Assembly: GCA_964468435.1 (NCBI GenBank)
Contig: CAYXVE010000010.1
Span: 47,960 to 111,959 of the forward strand
Origin: JBCCTX01 sp964468435
Lineage (GTDB): Bacteria; Bacteroidota; Bacteroidia; J057
Direction: 5' to 3'
DNA length: 64,000 bases
Numbering within the stretch: position 1 is the stretch's first letter; the number at the start of each line of letters is the position of its first letter. Positions 50,019-59,331 of the stretch are shown here, piece by piece. The translations under genes were made by a program, and so were the position numbers. The notes beneath the pieces are model-generated. The model made no database searches. It worked only from the letters and a program-made list of their open reading frames with translations, and was not told the DNA's origin.

Positions 50019-51911
50019 TTAGTGTGATAACACCTCAAACGGAAGCTCTCTTTTTTCTTCATTAGGTGTGGTCCATTCGATTTTCAATAATTGACCGCCT
50101 ATATTCTCAAAATAGTCTACTTTGAAGTCATAGATCCCCTTTTTGAGTTGGATAGTACCTTCTTTGGTCATTGGTCCGTGGTCTCCATCATTGTCTACAA
50201 TAAGCTTTTCATTGATAAATAATTGAGAGCCATCGTCAGAGGTGGTAAAAAAGGTATAAGTACCTGATTTGGGTATGCTGATCTTTCCTTCAAACGAGAT
50301 CGCGAAGTGATCCTTAACACTGTTTAATCCTTTAACATTGAATCCATCTGTGAGTCCCACATATACAGGTGTCAAAGATGTATAATCAGGTAGTTTACGC
50401 CAGTTTCCCTCATAATATTTATAGGTTAATCCTTTATTTTCAGACACCTTCTCATAGTACCTTTCAGTCACTTTACTACCCATGCCCATTTCATTGAATG
50501 CCCTTACCTTCAGGGTACTACTTTCAGTTATAGTGATCATATCTCGATATATGGGAGATTCTTGAGTAGGGGTAGATCCATTCAGGGTATATCTTAGTTC
50601 AAGATCATTTTCAGGCTTATTCAAGTGTATTTCCAACTGTTTGTAAAAAATAGGGTCAGGCGTTTTGATAAGATTTAGGTCAGAAGGAAAAAGTTGTAGC
50701 TCAGTAGTCCCGCTGAGCATAAGATCATCCTGATCTTCCCATTCATAACCCATGGTCCAGTCTAATTGAAGGGGACTGAGCATCCCTGGATCGACAGATT
50801 TATTGGCAGCGATATTGGTGGTAAATTCACGTGTTGTATTGGGAGGTACTACGAAACGAAATGTAGCACTGTCAGGAGTAATAGTATGGTCGTGAAAAAA
50901 TCTACTGTAGACATGAAGAGGATATTCAGAGGGATTATCAAAGCTTAGGTAAAGTCTTGCACCTTCAAAATTTGGAGCAGGCTTGGTAAGCACGACCGGA
51001 TTCAGTTGTGTACTCTGTATGAGTGTGCGGGTTATCTCGTAATCCTCCATGGTAGTGATATCATGTGGTAAAATACCTTCCAAACGTAGATTGGCCAGTT
51101 GAGGACCATCGTCAGTCATGGTAACAAGGGTTACATGATCAAATTCACCAAACCTGGGACCTCTGAGTTGGCTTCCCCCACCAGTAGTTGCCAGGGTGTA
51201 GTAATTGGTTTTATTACGCACCTGATACATATATCTGTGTACATGTCCAGCGATGACAGTATGAGGTCTGTTTTCCAGTAATTTTTCTATTTCTGTAAAT
51301 CCACCTGCATATTCACCATACAACCAGAGGGGATGATGTAAGAATACCAGGGTCCACTTTACACCGGGATTTTCCTCCAGCGATTTTCTTACATACGCTA
51401 TTTGATCCTCATTGATCGTCTCAGCATCCTCGGGATTTGAATCTAACGCAATAAACAGTACATTTTTATAGACGAAATGATAGTAAGCTCTCCCAAATTT
51501 TTCATTCCAATATTCCCGCATAATATCATTGGAGATGTCGTGATTTCCAGGCAAATAGAAGAAAGGTACTTTTAATGGAGCAAGAACACTGTCAAACTCC
51601 GTCCACTCCTTATGTATCTGATCCAGGTCAGTCGTTACTCCTGAAATAAAATCTCCTATACTCATGACAAACTCGGGCATCAGCAAGTTGAGCTTATGTA
51701 CAGCTTCAGCAAATACCCCAGGTCTAAGGCCACCAGTCCTGTCGGTTACGATCGCAAACTTGAAGTGGTCGGGATTATTGTAGAAGTCCAGATTGGTCCA
51801 AGGGTTGACACGATCGATTTCTGCCTGAAAATACGTAGGTGGATTCTGGGAAAAGCATACCGGGATACATAGTAAGATGTACATCCCGGTGATTATGATT
51901 ATTTTATTCAT
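50019..51911 (-). CDS. Secreted metallophosphoesterase with CHB_HEX-like and PA14 domains
   Basis: This 630-residue secreted phosphoesterase has a signal peptide (ending near VCFSQ) and all five metal-binding motifs: TDRTGG (Asp57), SIGDF (Asp87), PGNHD (123-125), FLHHPLW and AGHVHRY. These identify a calcineurin-like phosphoesterase. A chitobiase/hexosaminidase C-terminal-like beta-domain (LRYTLNGSTPTQESPIY) follows at about 425-500, then a PA14 domain near 500-625 (FYTFFTTSDDGSQLFINEKL-type), suggesting binding to a carbohydrate. It has a phased-hexamer box 45-75 bp upstream. The substrate may be a phosphorylated sugar polymer or phosphodiester. Confidence 0.9.
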   Translation of the reverse strand: MNKIIIITGMYILLCIPVCFSQNPPTYFQAEIDRVNPWTNLDFYNNPDHFKFAIVTDRTGGLRPGVFAEAVHKLNLLMPEFVMSIGDFISGVTTDLDQIHKEWTEFDSVLAPLKVPFFYLPGNHDISNDIMREYWNEKFGRAYYHFVYKNVLFIALDSNPEDAETINEDQIAYVRKSLEENPGVKWTLVFLHHPLWLYGEYAGGFTEIEKLLENRPHTVIAGHVHRYMYQVRNKTNYYTLATTGGGSQLRGPRFGEFDHVTLVTMTDDGPQLANLRLEGILPHDITTMEDYEITRTLIQSTQLNPVVLTKPAPNFEGARLYLSFDNPSEYPLHVYSRFFHDHTITPDSATFRFVVPPNTTREFTTNIAANKSVDPGMLSPLQLDWTMGYEWEDQDDLMLSGTTELQLFPSDLNLIKTPDPIFYKQLEIHLNKPENDLELRYTLNGSTPTQESPIYRDMITITESSTLKVRAFNEMGMGSKVTERYYEKVSENKGLTYKYYEGNWRKLPDYTSLTPVYVGLTDGFNVKGLNSVKDHFAISFEGKISIPKSGTYTFFTTSDDGSQLFINEKLIVDNDGDHGPMTKEGTIQLKKGIYDFKVDYFENIGGQLLKIEWTTPNEEKRELPFEVLSH

Positions 51912-51956
51912 GAAATTCCAGATTTAAATCGTAAAAATGTAAATCTAGTACTATTT

Positions 51957-51984
51957 TGTTTGCAGTTTATGAAGCCCGTATTAA
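51957..51984 (-). promoter_or_regulatory. Three 11-bp-phased hexamers upstream of the metallophosphoesterase gene
   Basis: On the minus strand TTAATA (51979-51984), TTCATA (51968-51973) and CAAACA (51957-51962) are spaced exactly 11 bp. The same TTAA..-TT..-CAAAC pattern occurs upstream of the catalytically dead paralogue. Confidence 0.35.
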
Positions 51985-51997
51985 CATTTGATTGATA

Positions 51998-52913
51998 CTA
52001 CTGCTGATTAAGTAAATAAAAGATACCTAGGTTATAACGTGGAACAGCCAGGATATTTTTGGCAAAAAAACGCCTCCCACTGAAACAGAAATACCCCATT
52101 TCGAAGGTAAGATATAGTTAACCTTTGGAATGATAGAGAAATATGCAATTCTGTTACCAGAAATGGACGAATTTCCTGTCAGCCTTTCGTCTGGATCGTT
52201 TTTAATAGGCTGAACCTGGGTTCATTTCAGGGCTATAGCCCTGCTAGTGCTGGGAGTCCAGCCAATTTTCCCCCCAGACAAAGGCATCATCGCGATCTAC
52301 CGTTTGTGTTCCGCTGCCGTATTCGAGATCAGCTGTTCCTCGCCATTGATATCTCATCGAAAGATTGGTATAAAAGGGTTGTGAATAGAATAAATGAGAA
52401 GCATAGAGCATACTTATAGCATCCCAGGCTCCGTCTCCAGTCTGTAGCAGTTCAGTATCACCCCCAATATTTTCTCCGAAGGGTAACTTGACCTGGCCTT
52501 AGACTGCAAATATAACAGGCCGCTGTCGAACAATGCCATACTTTAATCCTAATTGAATTTCTCAAACATCATTGAGTTCATTGCCTGGTCAACAGATATA
52601 GTAACCCTCTTAGTACTTGGGCAGATACGTCTATCCATACCTGACCGGCAGCGATTGCAGTGAGTAAACCCTCATTACTTACAGTAGCTATGGCAGGATT
52701 ACGGCTAACCTAATTCAGCATAGCATCGATCCTGCTACCATCGGAAGCAATTACATCAGCATCGAGTGGTTGGGTAGCACCCCCAATCAAATTAATAGAA
52801 CGCTGTGCGAACTCGATCCTGGAAGGGAGAGTTCCCAGTGGTTCGTCTACGAAGTCGGTACCAATACATCCTGCGAGGAGCAACAAGTCACAAATGATAT
52901 TCAATCTGATCAT
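51998..52913 (-). pseudogene. Fused remnant: BIG2-domain lipoprotein and outer-membrane beta-barrel
   Basis: From an ATG at 52913 a lipoprotein signal (LLLLAGC) leads into a BIG2-like module: FAQRSINLIGGATQPLDA, an in-frame stop, NPAIATVSNEGLLTAIAAG, and after a one-base shift VTISVDQAMNSMM. Immediately after, in another frame, lies a beta-barrel sequence with further stops (LGLKYGIVRQRPVIFAV, GQVKLPFGENIGGDT, FYTNLSMRYQWRGTADL). It ends with RIAYFSIIPKVNYILP, AKNILAVPRYNLGIFYLL and a stop at 51998. Two adjacent genes were probably fused by a deletion and then decayed. No fragment retains a usable reading frame. Confidence 0.7.
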
Positions 52914-53039
52914 AAATTCTCTAAACAATGTTTTTATGTGTAAATTTCTGTAAAAGTGATACTATGAAAATGGAAAGTTAGTCTCCTAATAGTCAAATCC
53001 TATATGGGTACCAATAGTTAAGGAAATTGGAGGGAACGT

Positions 53040-54872
53040 TCAGTCAAAAGTCAGCCATTCTATGGGCAGCATTTCATGAGATATACCTGGCCCACTCACT
53101 GTACAATTCCATCCCATAGGGCCTGTTTCGTGCAGGTATATAAGCTCAAAATCGTAATGTCCTGGATCGAGTTCAAATGATTGTGGAGCATTATCTGAAG
53201 AGAATATCATGTTGCCATTTATTGATAGAATTGCATATTGATCCGTACTAAGGTCAAATTGATATTTACCACCTTCTTCTATACGTAATTTCCCGTTATA
53301 CTTTAAGGTGAAATGATGTAGACGGTAGCCGGAAAGATCCACCTGCCAGGAAGTTGTAGTATCGCGTAGCAGGGCTGGATATTGTGAAAAAGTATGTAGC
53401 ACCTCCTCAAAATCCAGTCCAGGATGGTAGGGTGCATACTCATACCACAACCCCTTAGAGGGTTTGATTCTGAGTAAATGGCAGCTATCTATTTCGCTTT
53501 GTCCACCATATGGGTATAGCGCGATGATTTTTAAGATGCTTTGTTGATCAATGTGAATAGCGTCTCTGTAGCGCGTCGAAGATTTATCAGGGTTCTTCCC
53601 ATCCAGGGTATAGCGGATCTCCATTTCCTGGTCTAAATTACGCAGCCTGATTGTGGTATCACCTGTAAATAAAATCCTGTCATGTGGAATAATATCTATT
53701 GTTGAAGGTGTGAGGGGAATGGGTAAATGACCACTCACATTGATATCCTGGCGATGTGTAAAGTCTATACTTGCATTCCAGTTCCAGTCCAACCATAAAT
53801 TGTTCAGACTGTCTGGTTCACGAAGGGTCTTGATTTGGGTCCGTATTTTTTTCTGTGCACCTGGATAAATAATGGTTTCAATTTCTCCTACCGAAGAGAA
53901 TATATCATCCTCAGTTGATAGTTCTCCTTTGAAATTTACGGGGTGATTGGTTGGGTTATTTAGGTTAATTTCCAGGTATGCCAGATTTCGATTCAGATCT
54001 TCATTCGATAGAACCAGGGTCGACATGTTTTGTATGTTTGTGAGTTGAACTGTCAGATTGAGACAGGAAGTATCTTTTAAACAATCTGGAGAGAAATTTG
54101 ACAGAGAGAGTCCCGAATATACCAGACTTTGTTCAGAGAAATATACAAAGGGTATGGATTGATTTTGATAGGCTGAATGAATGAAGTAGAAGGGGTGAGC
54201 GTTTTGGATGTAGGATTTTTGGGGAGGTTTTGATTCAGTATAGATGAAAGAGGTGTGGGATGCTGTGTTTGGGGATTGTCCCAGAAACTCAAAGTATTGC
54301 TCATGTTTTCTGCTCCAGTTTTTGCAGGAAATCATAAAGATGGTCCATCTTATATGGACATATCTTTCAGAAGTCTCCTGTATATATTGTTGTAATTCCC
54401 GAGAATTATTCAGGGAGTCGGTTGCAAAACTGAAGGAGAAAAAAAGTACGTCATTGAAAATAAAATGTTGGTAAAATGCATTAGAAGCCTGATGCTCTTC
54501 TATTTCAATATACGAACTCAGATTTTCAGGTTTATATGGAATCTGGTATTCGGGAATAGCTGAATTCATGGATGCTTCGATGGGCTGACCTCTTGTTATG
54601 GGATCACCTAAAGCATAAGTAGGATATCTTGTATAAGAGACGGTAAAAGAGGGTGCTAATTCCCTAATAAAAGCGTTGAGTGTTTGCGCAGATATATCCA
54701 GGTTAAACTGGTGGGAAGGAGGAAGGATGGTAAAACTAAAATGGTAAGGATATTCGAGGTCTGGTTGAGGTAAATTTTGGTGATAATTTCCCTTAAGGTC
54801 AGTTATAGCGTTTTGACCTACTGCAAATAGAACGAATAATACATATCCAGAAAATACTAGGATACCTTTCAT
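53040..54872 (-). CDS. Catalytically dead metallophosphoesterase paralogue with CHB_HEX-like and PA14-like domains
   Basis: This 610-residue secreted protein has a signal peptide and aligns along its whole length with the gene at 50.0-51.9 kb. HFSFTILPPSHQF matches HFKFAIVTDRTGG, FYQHFIFNDVLFFSF matches YYHFVYKNVLFIAL, and RWTIFMISCKNW matches KWTLVFLHHPLW. All five metal motifs are lost: Asp57 becomes Pro, Asp87 becomes Arg, GNHD becomes PYKP, HH becomes SC, and GHVH becomes TSFI. The C-terminal half keeps the chitobiase-like (IRYTLDGKNPDKSSTRY) and PA14-like domains. It is intact at 610 codons, so selection has likely kept it as a pseudoenzyme, for example as a binding protein. A similar phased-hexamer box lies upstream. 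Confidence 0.8.
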   Translation of the reverse strand: MKGILVFSGYVLFVLFAVGQNAITDLKGNYHQNLPQPDLEYPYHFSFTILPPSHQFNLDISAQTLNAFIRELAPSFTVSYTRYPTYALGDPITRGQPIEASMNSAIPEYQIPYKPENLSSYIEIEEHQASNAFYQHFIFNDVLFFSFSFATDSLNNSRELQQYIQETSERYVHIRWTIFMISCKNWSRKHEQYFEFLGQSPNTASHTSFIYTESKPPQKSYIQNAHPFYFIHSAYQNQSIPFVYFSEQSLVYSGLSLSNFSPDCLKDTSCLNLTVQLTNIQNMSTLVLSNEDLNRNLAYLEINLNNPTNHPVNFKGELSTEDDIFSSVGEIETIIYPGAQKKIRTQIKTLREPDSLNNLWLDWNWNASIDFTHRQDINVSGHLPIPLTPSTIDIIPHDRILFTGDTTIRLRNLDQEMEIRYTLDGKNPDKSSTRYRDAIHIDQQSILKIIALYPYGGQSEIDSCHLLRIKPSKGLWYEYAPYHPGLDFEEVLHTFSQYPALLRDTTTSWQVDLSGYRLHHFTLKYNGKLRIEEGGKYQFDLSTDQYAILSINGNMIFSSDNAPQSFELDPGHYDFELIYLHETGPMGWNCTVSGPGISHEMLPIEWLTFD

Positions 54873-54926
54873 ATTGAAAAAAGGTAGTTATTGATTTACA
54901 GTATATTACTAAGATGAACGAAAGTG

Positions 54927-54954
54927 AGTTTGTCCGTTTTAAACTAATGGTTAA
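54927..54954 (-). promoter_or_regulatory. Three 11-bp-phased hexamers upstream of the pseudoenzyme gene
   Basis: On the minus strand TTAACC (54949-54954), TTTAAA (54938-54943) and CAAACT (54927-54932) lie 11 bp apart. A CACTTTCG -7-like element follows at 54919-54926. Confidence 0.4.
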
Positions 54955-55059
54955 TGTACGAGAATTGCGAGTAAGTCTGGGCGTAAATGTAAGCAAATAA
55001 TTATGTGAAAATAATATTTTTAATAAGAATATTTTACATAGTGAGCAAAGAGGAAAAAG

Positions 55060-55094
55060 AAAAAAGGCACTCATTACGGAATGCAACGAATGCC
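55060..55094 (-). terminator. Rho-independent terminator after the phosphatase operon
   Basis: Read on the minus strand, GGCATTCGTT / AATGAGTGCC (10 bp with two G-U pairs) closes a 9-nt loop and is followed by TTTTTTC. It lies about 54 bp after the stop of the EEP gene. Confidence 0.6.
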
Positions 55095-55147
55095 TTGGGC
55101 ATAAGTATATGGAGGATATAAGCGTTTTTGTTGTTATTTCATCCCCA

Positions 55148-56029
55148 TTAAGGAATGACGCATTTTGCCAGTACAGGTAAATGGTCTGAAGGTAATCTTC
55201 CTCCCCATGTATCAGACAAAATTGCATGTTTTCTTACTTCAACTCCGTGCTTCACAAACACATAATCTATCCTTACACCAGGTACGCCAGGGAAAGTAAA
55301 ACCCCTGGTACCCGTAGCTACAGGGCCGTGATGTGGCATTTGAGTAATAGTGTAGGCATCTGTAAGGTGCTGAGTATTATTTTCATCTACCAGCGTACGG
55401 TAGGGAACAGATTCAGGTATAGCGTTGAAATCTCCGGTTACCACGACAGGGCTATCTGCGGCGATATCTGCTATTTTTCGCAGTATCAGTTTGGCACTTT
55501 CAGCTCTGGCTTCTTGACCCCTATGGTCAAAATGTGTATTGAAGTGATAAAACGTTTTCCCGGTGATTTTATCTTTGAATCTTGCCCAGGTGACTATGCG
55601 TGGTAAATCTGCGTCCCACCCCGCGATGCCAGGTTGATCAGGGTTTTCTGATAGCCAAAACGTGTCGCCTTCCAGAAGTTCAAGTCTGTCTTTCTTATAT
55701 AAGATCGCCGAAAACTCATTATCGGGGTCTGGAGTCATATCGCCGGAAGTACGGCATACACCAAACCATTGATAGCCGGGAAGCATTTCAGTCAGATCAT
55801 CCAATTGACTTTTGAAAGCTTCCTGTAGCCCTACAATATCCGTTTCGTAAAAGCGGATCATACTGGCTGTCAGTTCCTTCCTGCGAGGCCAGTAGTTCAT
55901 CCCGTCATCTGGATTGGGATATCTGATATTGAAAGTCATCACGTTTAGTGAAGCATTCGCATCATTCTGGGCATTCACCCAAGATAAGGAAACAAAGAAA
56001 ATAAAAAGCAGAATAGCAAATTGTTGCAT
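55148..56029 (-). CDS. Secreted endonuclease/exonuclease/phosphatase family protein
   Basis: This 293-residue secreted EEP-fold phosphodiesterase has a signal peptide (MQQFAILLFIFFVSLSWVNAQ) and the family's catalytic set: MTFNIRY (Asn), IVGLQEAF (metal-binding Glu), HFNTHFDHRG, VTGDFNAIP (Asp/Asn) and LPSDHLPV (catalytic His). Relatives are sphingomyelinases, inositol polyphosphate phosphatases and secreted nucleases. It is 42 bp after the GDPD-PhoD gene on the same strand, so the two form one operon, and a terminator follows. In that context it probably releases phosphate from phosphodiesters outside the cell; substrate unproven. Confidence 0.9.
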   Translation of the reverse strand: MQQFAILLFIFFVSLSWVNAQNDANASLNVMTFNIRYPNPDDGMNYWPRRKELTASMIRFYETDIVGLQEAFKSQLDDLTEMLPGYQWFGVCRTSGDMTPDPDNEFSAILYKKDRLELLEGDTFWLSENPDQPGIAGWDADLPRIVTWARFKDKITGKTFYHFNTHFDHRGQEARAESAKLILRKIADIAADSPVVVTGDFNAIPESVPYRTLVDENNTQHLTDAYTITQMPHHGPVATGTRGFTFPGVPGVRIDYVFVKHGVEVRKHAILSDTWGGRLPSDHLPVLAKCVIP

Positions 56030-56071
56030 ATGAATAGGTTTATATTGATGGATATCGGTTATGTCAAAATG

Positions 56072-58090
56072 TCAAAATGAAAGGTCTTTTTCAGTAAATG
56101 CCACTTCAAACTGAATGCTATCATCCATGGTCATGCAGGTAAAGTGAATGAAAGGGTCAGATGACTGGCTGTTGATATCAGTAACCATAAAAGAGGATTC
56201 AACTCCTCTGTCGTAGACCAGATCAGGATGTGGTGCATTCGCAGATTCTATGACTCCTTCATGCATGGGAGAAGTAATCAGCTCTGGTATATTGTACCCG
56301 GCTATCTTTTCCGTACTGTGGAGCAGATAGCGTGAACGGTGGATATCTCCTCCTACCAAGATGACTCCACTGATATTATTTTTCCGGATAAATTTAAATA
56401 GTTTTTTCTTTTCATGTTCGTAATTTCCCCAGTGATCGGGTTTATTGGGACGTGTAGCTTCGTTCCAGATCATACCACAGGCAAGTATCTTGAATGATGC
56501 ATCGGAAGATTTGAGGCCTTCCTGAAGCCATTGCCATTGTTGTTTTCCCAGGAGCGTAGGGGATTTGGAATCTGCATAAGAAGTTTCCGTTCCGGCAAAC
56601 CACCTTGTATCGAGTAAAAAGATTTCAGCAGAGCCAACCCTGAAGCGGGTATAAATACCCTGTTGATCCTGACCGAAACTAGGATTGGGACGATACATCA
56701 TGAATGCTTCACGGGCGTATTCTTTGTCGGGCAGGTTGCCGTCTGTATCATTTTTACCAAAGTCGTGATCATCCCACACACTGTAAAATGTTACCTGTTT
56801 TAGTAAATTCTGGAATCCTCCAATACTGTAGAATTCCCGGTAGCGTCTTTGCTGATAATTGGGGTTGGTGGCATCAATATAGGGAGTATCACCGATCAGT
56901 ATCAACAGGTCTGGATTCTGTCTGCTCATAGCATTCCAGATTGGGTAAGATTGTCCCCATTCATCTTCCATACACGAACCCAATATCAGTTTGTTTTGTT
57001 GAGGTTGATCATAGGGTTTAAAGGTTCGGAAGGTATGACTTTGAGGAAGTTTATCGATTGTAAATGTATATTCCGTATTGGGTTGAAGTTCTTCAATGTT
57101 CCAGGTCACGGTCATGTCTTTTGCGATGGATGCTTCAGCATCGTATTTGGAAGTACTACCATTGGGGTGTCGTAGATAAAGCGTGTGTTTGCCGGGAGTT
57201 CCAAATCTGGACCAGACATTCACAGAATTTGGGGTAGTATGGCCGATCACTGGTCCATGAGTCATTATACCTTCATGAAGCAGCCACCGGTCGTATTCAG
57301 AATCTATCTGAAACTCAGTTACGCCAGCTTCTTTAAGCCATTGTATATCGCGGTAGGCTCCTGTCATGTATTCGGTATTGTTGTAGTGGAATAAATTAAC
57401 AGAAGGAACAACGGGAACATTGAGCGATTGAGCATACTCAACAGTTTCGGAGTCAAGTTCATTGCCATGTTCAAACAAAAAATATAGCTGGCTTACTTTT
57501 TCCACTTTTTCAACAGCTTCTTTCAGGAGTTGACGATTTACACTTATCCGGGCCTTACCTTTGAAATAATCCTTTGACTCCTGGGTGCCTATAAAATATG
57601 CTGTGGATAGCAGGTCATTTTCCCTCAATACTTTTTCCATTTCCTCATAGAAGGCTTTTCCATGATCAGGGCCTTTGGTATCCATCATGAGTCTGATTTT
57701 ACCCTTGCAAAGTGCTGCCAACTCATGAAATTGTAAAGGACGCTGATTGCCTTGTTTAGAGCGCAGTTGGCTGATTTCTTCCCAGGTCATATGTTCAACG
57801 AGTCGCTCATCGTTGTAAAACCTGCGAAAATCCCGGTCATGCTGTACAACCAGTTTACCGTCTTTACTTTCTCTGATATCTACTTCCAGCATCCAGTAAC
57901 CTCGTTGAACAGCAGCCTCTATAGCCGTTTTGGTATTTTCAGGATATCTCCCTTCAACAATTCCACCGCGATGAGCAATCAATTTATATGCAGGGGCAAA
58001 AGTAGTCTCCGTAGATGTGAAGGGCGTATGAGACGTATAGGGCATATAGAGAAATGAAAAGATAGCAAACAATAAATAGATAAGATTCAT
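56072..58090 (-). CDS. GDPD-PhoD fusion: glycerophosphodiesterase joined to PhoD-like phosphatase
   Basis: This 672-residue secreted protein joins two phosphodiesterase/phosphatase modules. Residues about 35-260 are a glycerophosphodiester phosphodiesterase with IAHRGG, ENTKTAIEAA, EVDIRESKDGKLVVQHD and DTKGP, all catalytic residues kept. Residues 278-345 are an Fn3-like PhoD_N domain. Residues 350-672 are a PhoD-type alkaline phosphatase/phosphodiesterase with GDTPYIDATNP, WDDHDFGKND, LLDTRWF and VGGDIHRSRY. The combination could cleave glycerophosphodiesters and then the phosphomonoester. The gene has four phased hexamers upstream and precedes an EEP phosphatase. ATG 58090 begins a signal peptide. 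Confidence 0.93.
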   Translation of the reverse strand: MNLIYLLFAIFSFLYMPYTSHTPFTSTETTFAPAYKLIAHRGGIVEGRYPENTKTAIEAAVQRGYWMLEVDIRESKDGKLVVQHDRDFRRFYNDERLVEHMTWEEISQLRSKQGNQRPLQFHELAALCKGKIRLMMDTKGPDHGKAFYEEMEKVLRENDLLSTAYFIGTQESKDYFKGKARISVNRQLLKEAVEKVEKVSQLYFLFEHGNELDSETVEYAQSLNVPVVPSVNLFHYNNTEYMTGAYRDIQWLKEAGVTEFQIDSEYDRWLLHEGIMTHGPVIGHTTPNSVNVWSRFGTPGKHTLYLRHPNGSTSKYDAEASIAKDMTVTWNIEELQPNTEYTFTIDKLPQSHTFRTFKPYDQPQQNKLILGSCMEDEWGQSYPIWNAMSRQNPDLLILIGDTPYIDATNPNYQQRRYREFYSIGGFQNLLKQVTFYSVWDDHDFGKNDTDGNLPDKEYAREAFMMYRPNPSFGQDQQGIYTRFRVGSAEIFLLDTRWFAGTETSYADSKSPTLLGKQQWQWLQEGLKSSDASFKILACGMIWNEATRPNKPDHWGNYEHEKKKLFKFIRKNNISGVILVGGDIHRSRYLLHSTEKIAGYNIPELITSPMHEGVIESANAPHPDLVYDRGVESSFMVTDINSQSSDPFIHFTCMTMDDSIQFEVAFTEKDLSF

Positions 58091-58131
58091 GGTTTTAAAA
58101 TTATAAGATATGAACTAAAGCTTGTGATAAG

Positions 58132-58170
58132 GTGTAAACTTATTGTAATCTAAGTATAAAGGATTGTTCA
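58132..58170 (-). promoter_or_regulatory. Four 11-bp-phased hexamers upstream of the GDPD-PhoD gene (putative Pho box)
   Basis: Reading the minus strand, TGAACA (58165-58170), TTATAC (58154-58159), TTACAA (58143-58148) and TTACAC (58132-58137) follow one another with exactly 11-bp spacing. They end about 42 bp before the ATG at 58090. Confidence 0.5.
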
Positions 58171-58190
58171 AGTATTAGGGTTGTTTCATG

Positions 58191-59141
58191 CTATTCAAAT
58201 ACTTCCACAATTCCTCTACTATAATCGCAACTGTAAACTTTCAGAGATTGATCATCAATATATAACCCTGCTCCAGCGCTGAAACTGGTTTGATCAGGAA
58301 AAAACTCTCTGGAGTAGATCTTGCGGAGTATGTTTTCTGAAGCTATATTTTCTTCGAGTTCAATGCAGTAAATATCTGCATAATGCTTTTGCCCTTCTCT
58401 GGCAAAGCCAGTCATGAGAAGTCCCCCATCACTATCGGGAATCAGATTGATATTCTGATAAGACCGGAAATAAGGATCTATCCAATCAGAAGTATTGGCT
58501 AAAGCTTTATTCCAGGATTTCCAATATGTGAAGGAGCAGGCCGGGTCATCGAGCGCTTTTCCATTGGAGCGATAGAAATCGAGATCCCTTGAATTCCAGT
58601 TAGCTACAACGACAATATGTTGTTTGTTCCATATTTCCATTCCGCTTGCGCCTGCAGTAGCGCGTTCAAATGGTCCAGATCTGGAGATCGTAATCACGGG
58701 GATCAAAGTAGCAGTTGTCTTTTGAAGAGCATAAATCAGCACCACTGATGTATCTCTGGCACTGTTATCCTCAACTCCCACGATGAGATAGTTTTTCCAT
58801 ACCTGAATTCCTCCAGCGTGTTTTAACGGTTTGGGGAGGAGCGTATAGAAAGATACAGGAGCGTTGGATATATCCGGTGCATAATCCATGAGGTAGGCGA
58901 CCGTATCAGAACTTCCCGATAAATAGATTCTGGAACTACCTGCGAATTCAAAGTATTGAACACCCTGGAGATGACCTCCACCGGGCAACTGGATGGGATA
59001 GGGAGGAATATGAGTATGTATGGGAACTGGACTTATTTTTTTGAAGCTTTCCAGAAAGGGCGCGGTTTGAGCCTGGGTAGCCAGATGACTACAGCAAAGG
59101 GAAAAGTATATCAGGACGAGGAATACGCGGTACATAGGCAA
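58191..59141 (-). CDS. Secreted propeller-like protein of unknown function
   Basis: I do not recognise this 316-residue protein. It has a signal peptide (MPMYRVFLVLIYFSLCCSHLATQAQ) and repeated blade-like segments with alternating strands and Trp/Gly turns (LKHAGGIQVWKNYLIVGVED, SGMEIWNKQHIVVVANW, QNINLIPDSDGGLLMTGF, GAGLYIDDQSLKVYSCDYS), suggesting a beta-propeller. No catalytic signature is visible. It lies between the GDPD-PhoD gene (100 bp downstream) and, divergently, phnC. It may belong to the same regulon by location. A start at 59135 is also possible. Confidence 0.7.
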   Translation of the reverse strand: MPMYRVFLVLIYFSLCCSHLATQAQTAPFLESFKKISPVPIHTHIPPYPIQLPGGGHLQGVQYFEFAGSSRIYLSGSSDTVAYLMDYAPDISNAPVSFYTLLPKPLKHAGGIQVWKNYLIVGVEDNSARDTSVVLIYALQKTTATLIPVITISRSGPFERATAGASGMEIWNKQHIVVVANWNSRDLDFYRSNGKALDDPACSFTYWKSWNKALANTSDWIDPYFRSYQNINLIPDSDGGLLMTGFAREGQKHYADIYCIELEENIASENILRKIYSREFFPDQTSFSAGAGLYIDDQSLKVYSCDYSRGIVEVFE

Positions 59142-59179
59142 AAAAATGATCTAGACTCAATATAGCGTATCTAAAGTAA

Positions 59180-59201
59180 TTTTCAGGTATACCCCTGAAA
59201 A
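59180..59201. promoter_or_regulatory. Inverted repeat in the divergent phnC region
   Basis: TTTTCAGG (59180-59187), 6 nt (TATACC), CCTGAAAA (59194-59201) is an 8-bp perfect inverted repeat between the divergent start of the propeller gene and phnC. It could be an operator or a leader hairpin for the minus-strand gene. Confidence 0.35.
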
Positions 59202-59224
59202 GTTATTGCAATCCCATTATACCT

Positions 59225-59264
59225 CTAACATAAGATTAACAATGAGCTTAATTTCAGCTTAACA
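59225..59264 (+). promoter_or_regulatory. Four phased hexamers upstream of phnC (putative Pho box)
   Basis: CTAACA (59225), TTAACA (59236), TTAATT (59248) and TTAACA (59259) are spaced 11, 12 and 11 bp. TACTTTCG (59273-59280), a -7-like element, follows 14 bp after the last hexamer start, replacing the usual -33 element. This is the classic layout for a PhoB/PhoP-type activator. Confidence 0.5.
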
Positions 59265-59331
59265 ATGTATAGTACTTTCGTTGGCAATCATTCATATAAG
59301 CTTACAGAGCCAATATTACAATAATAAAATT

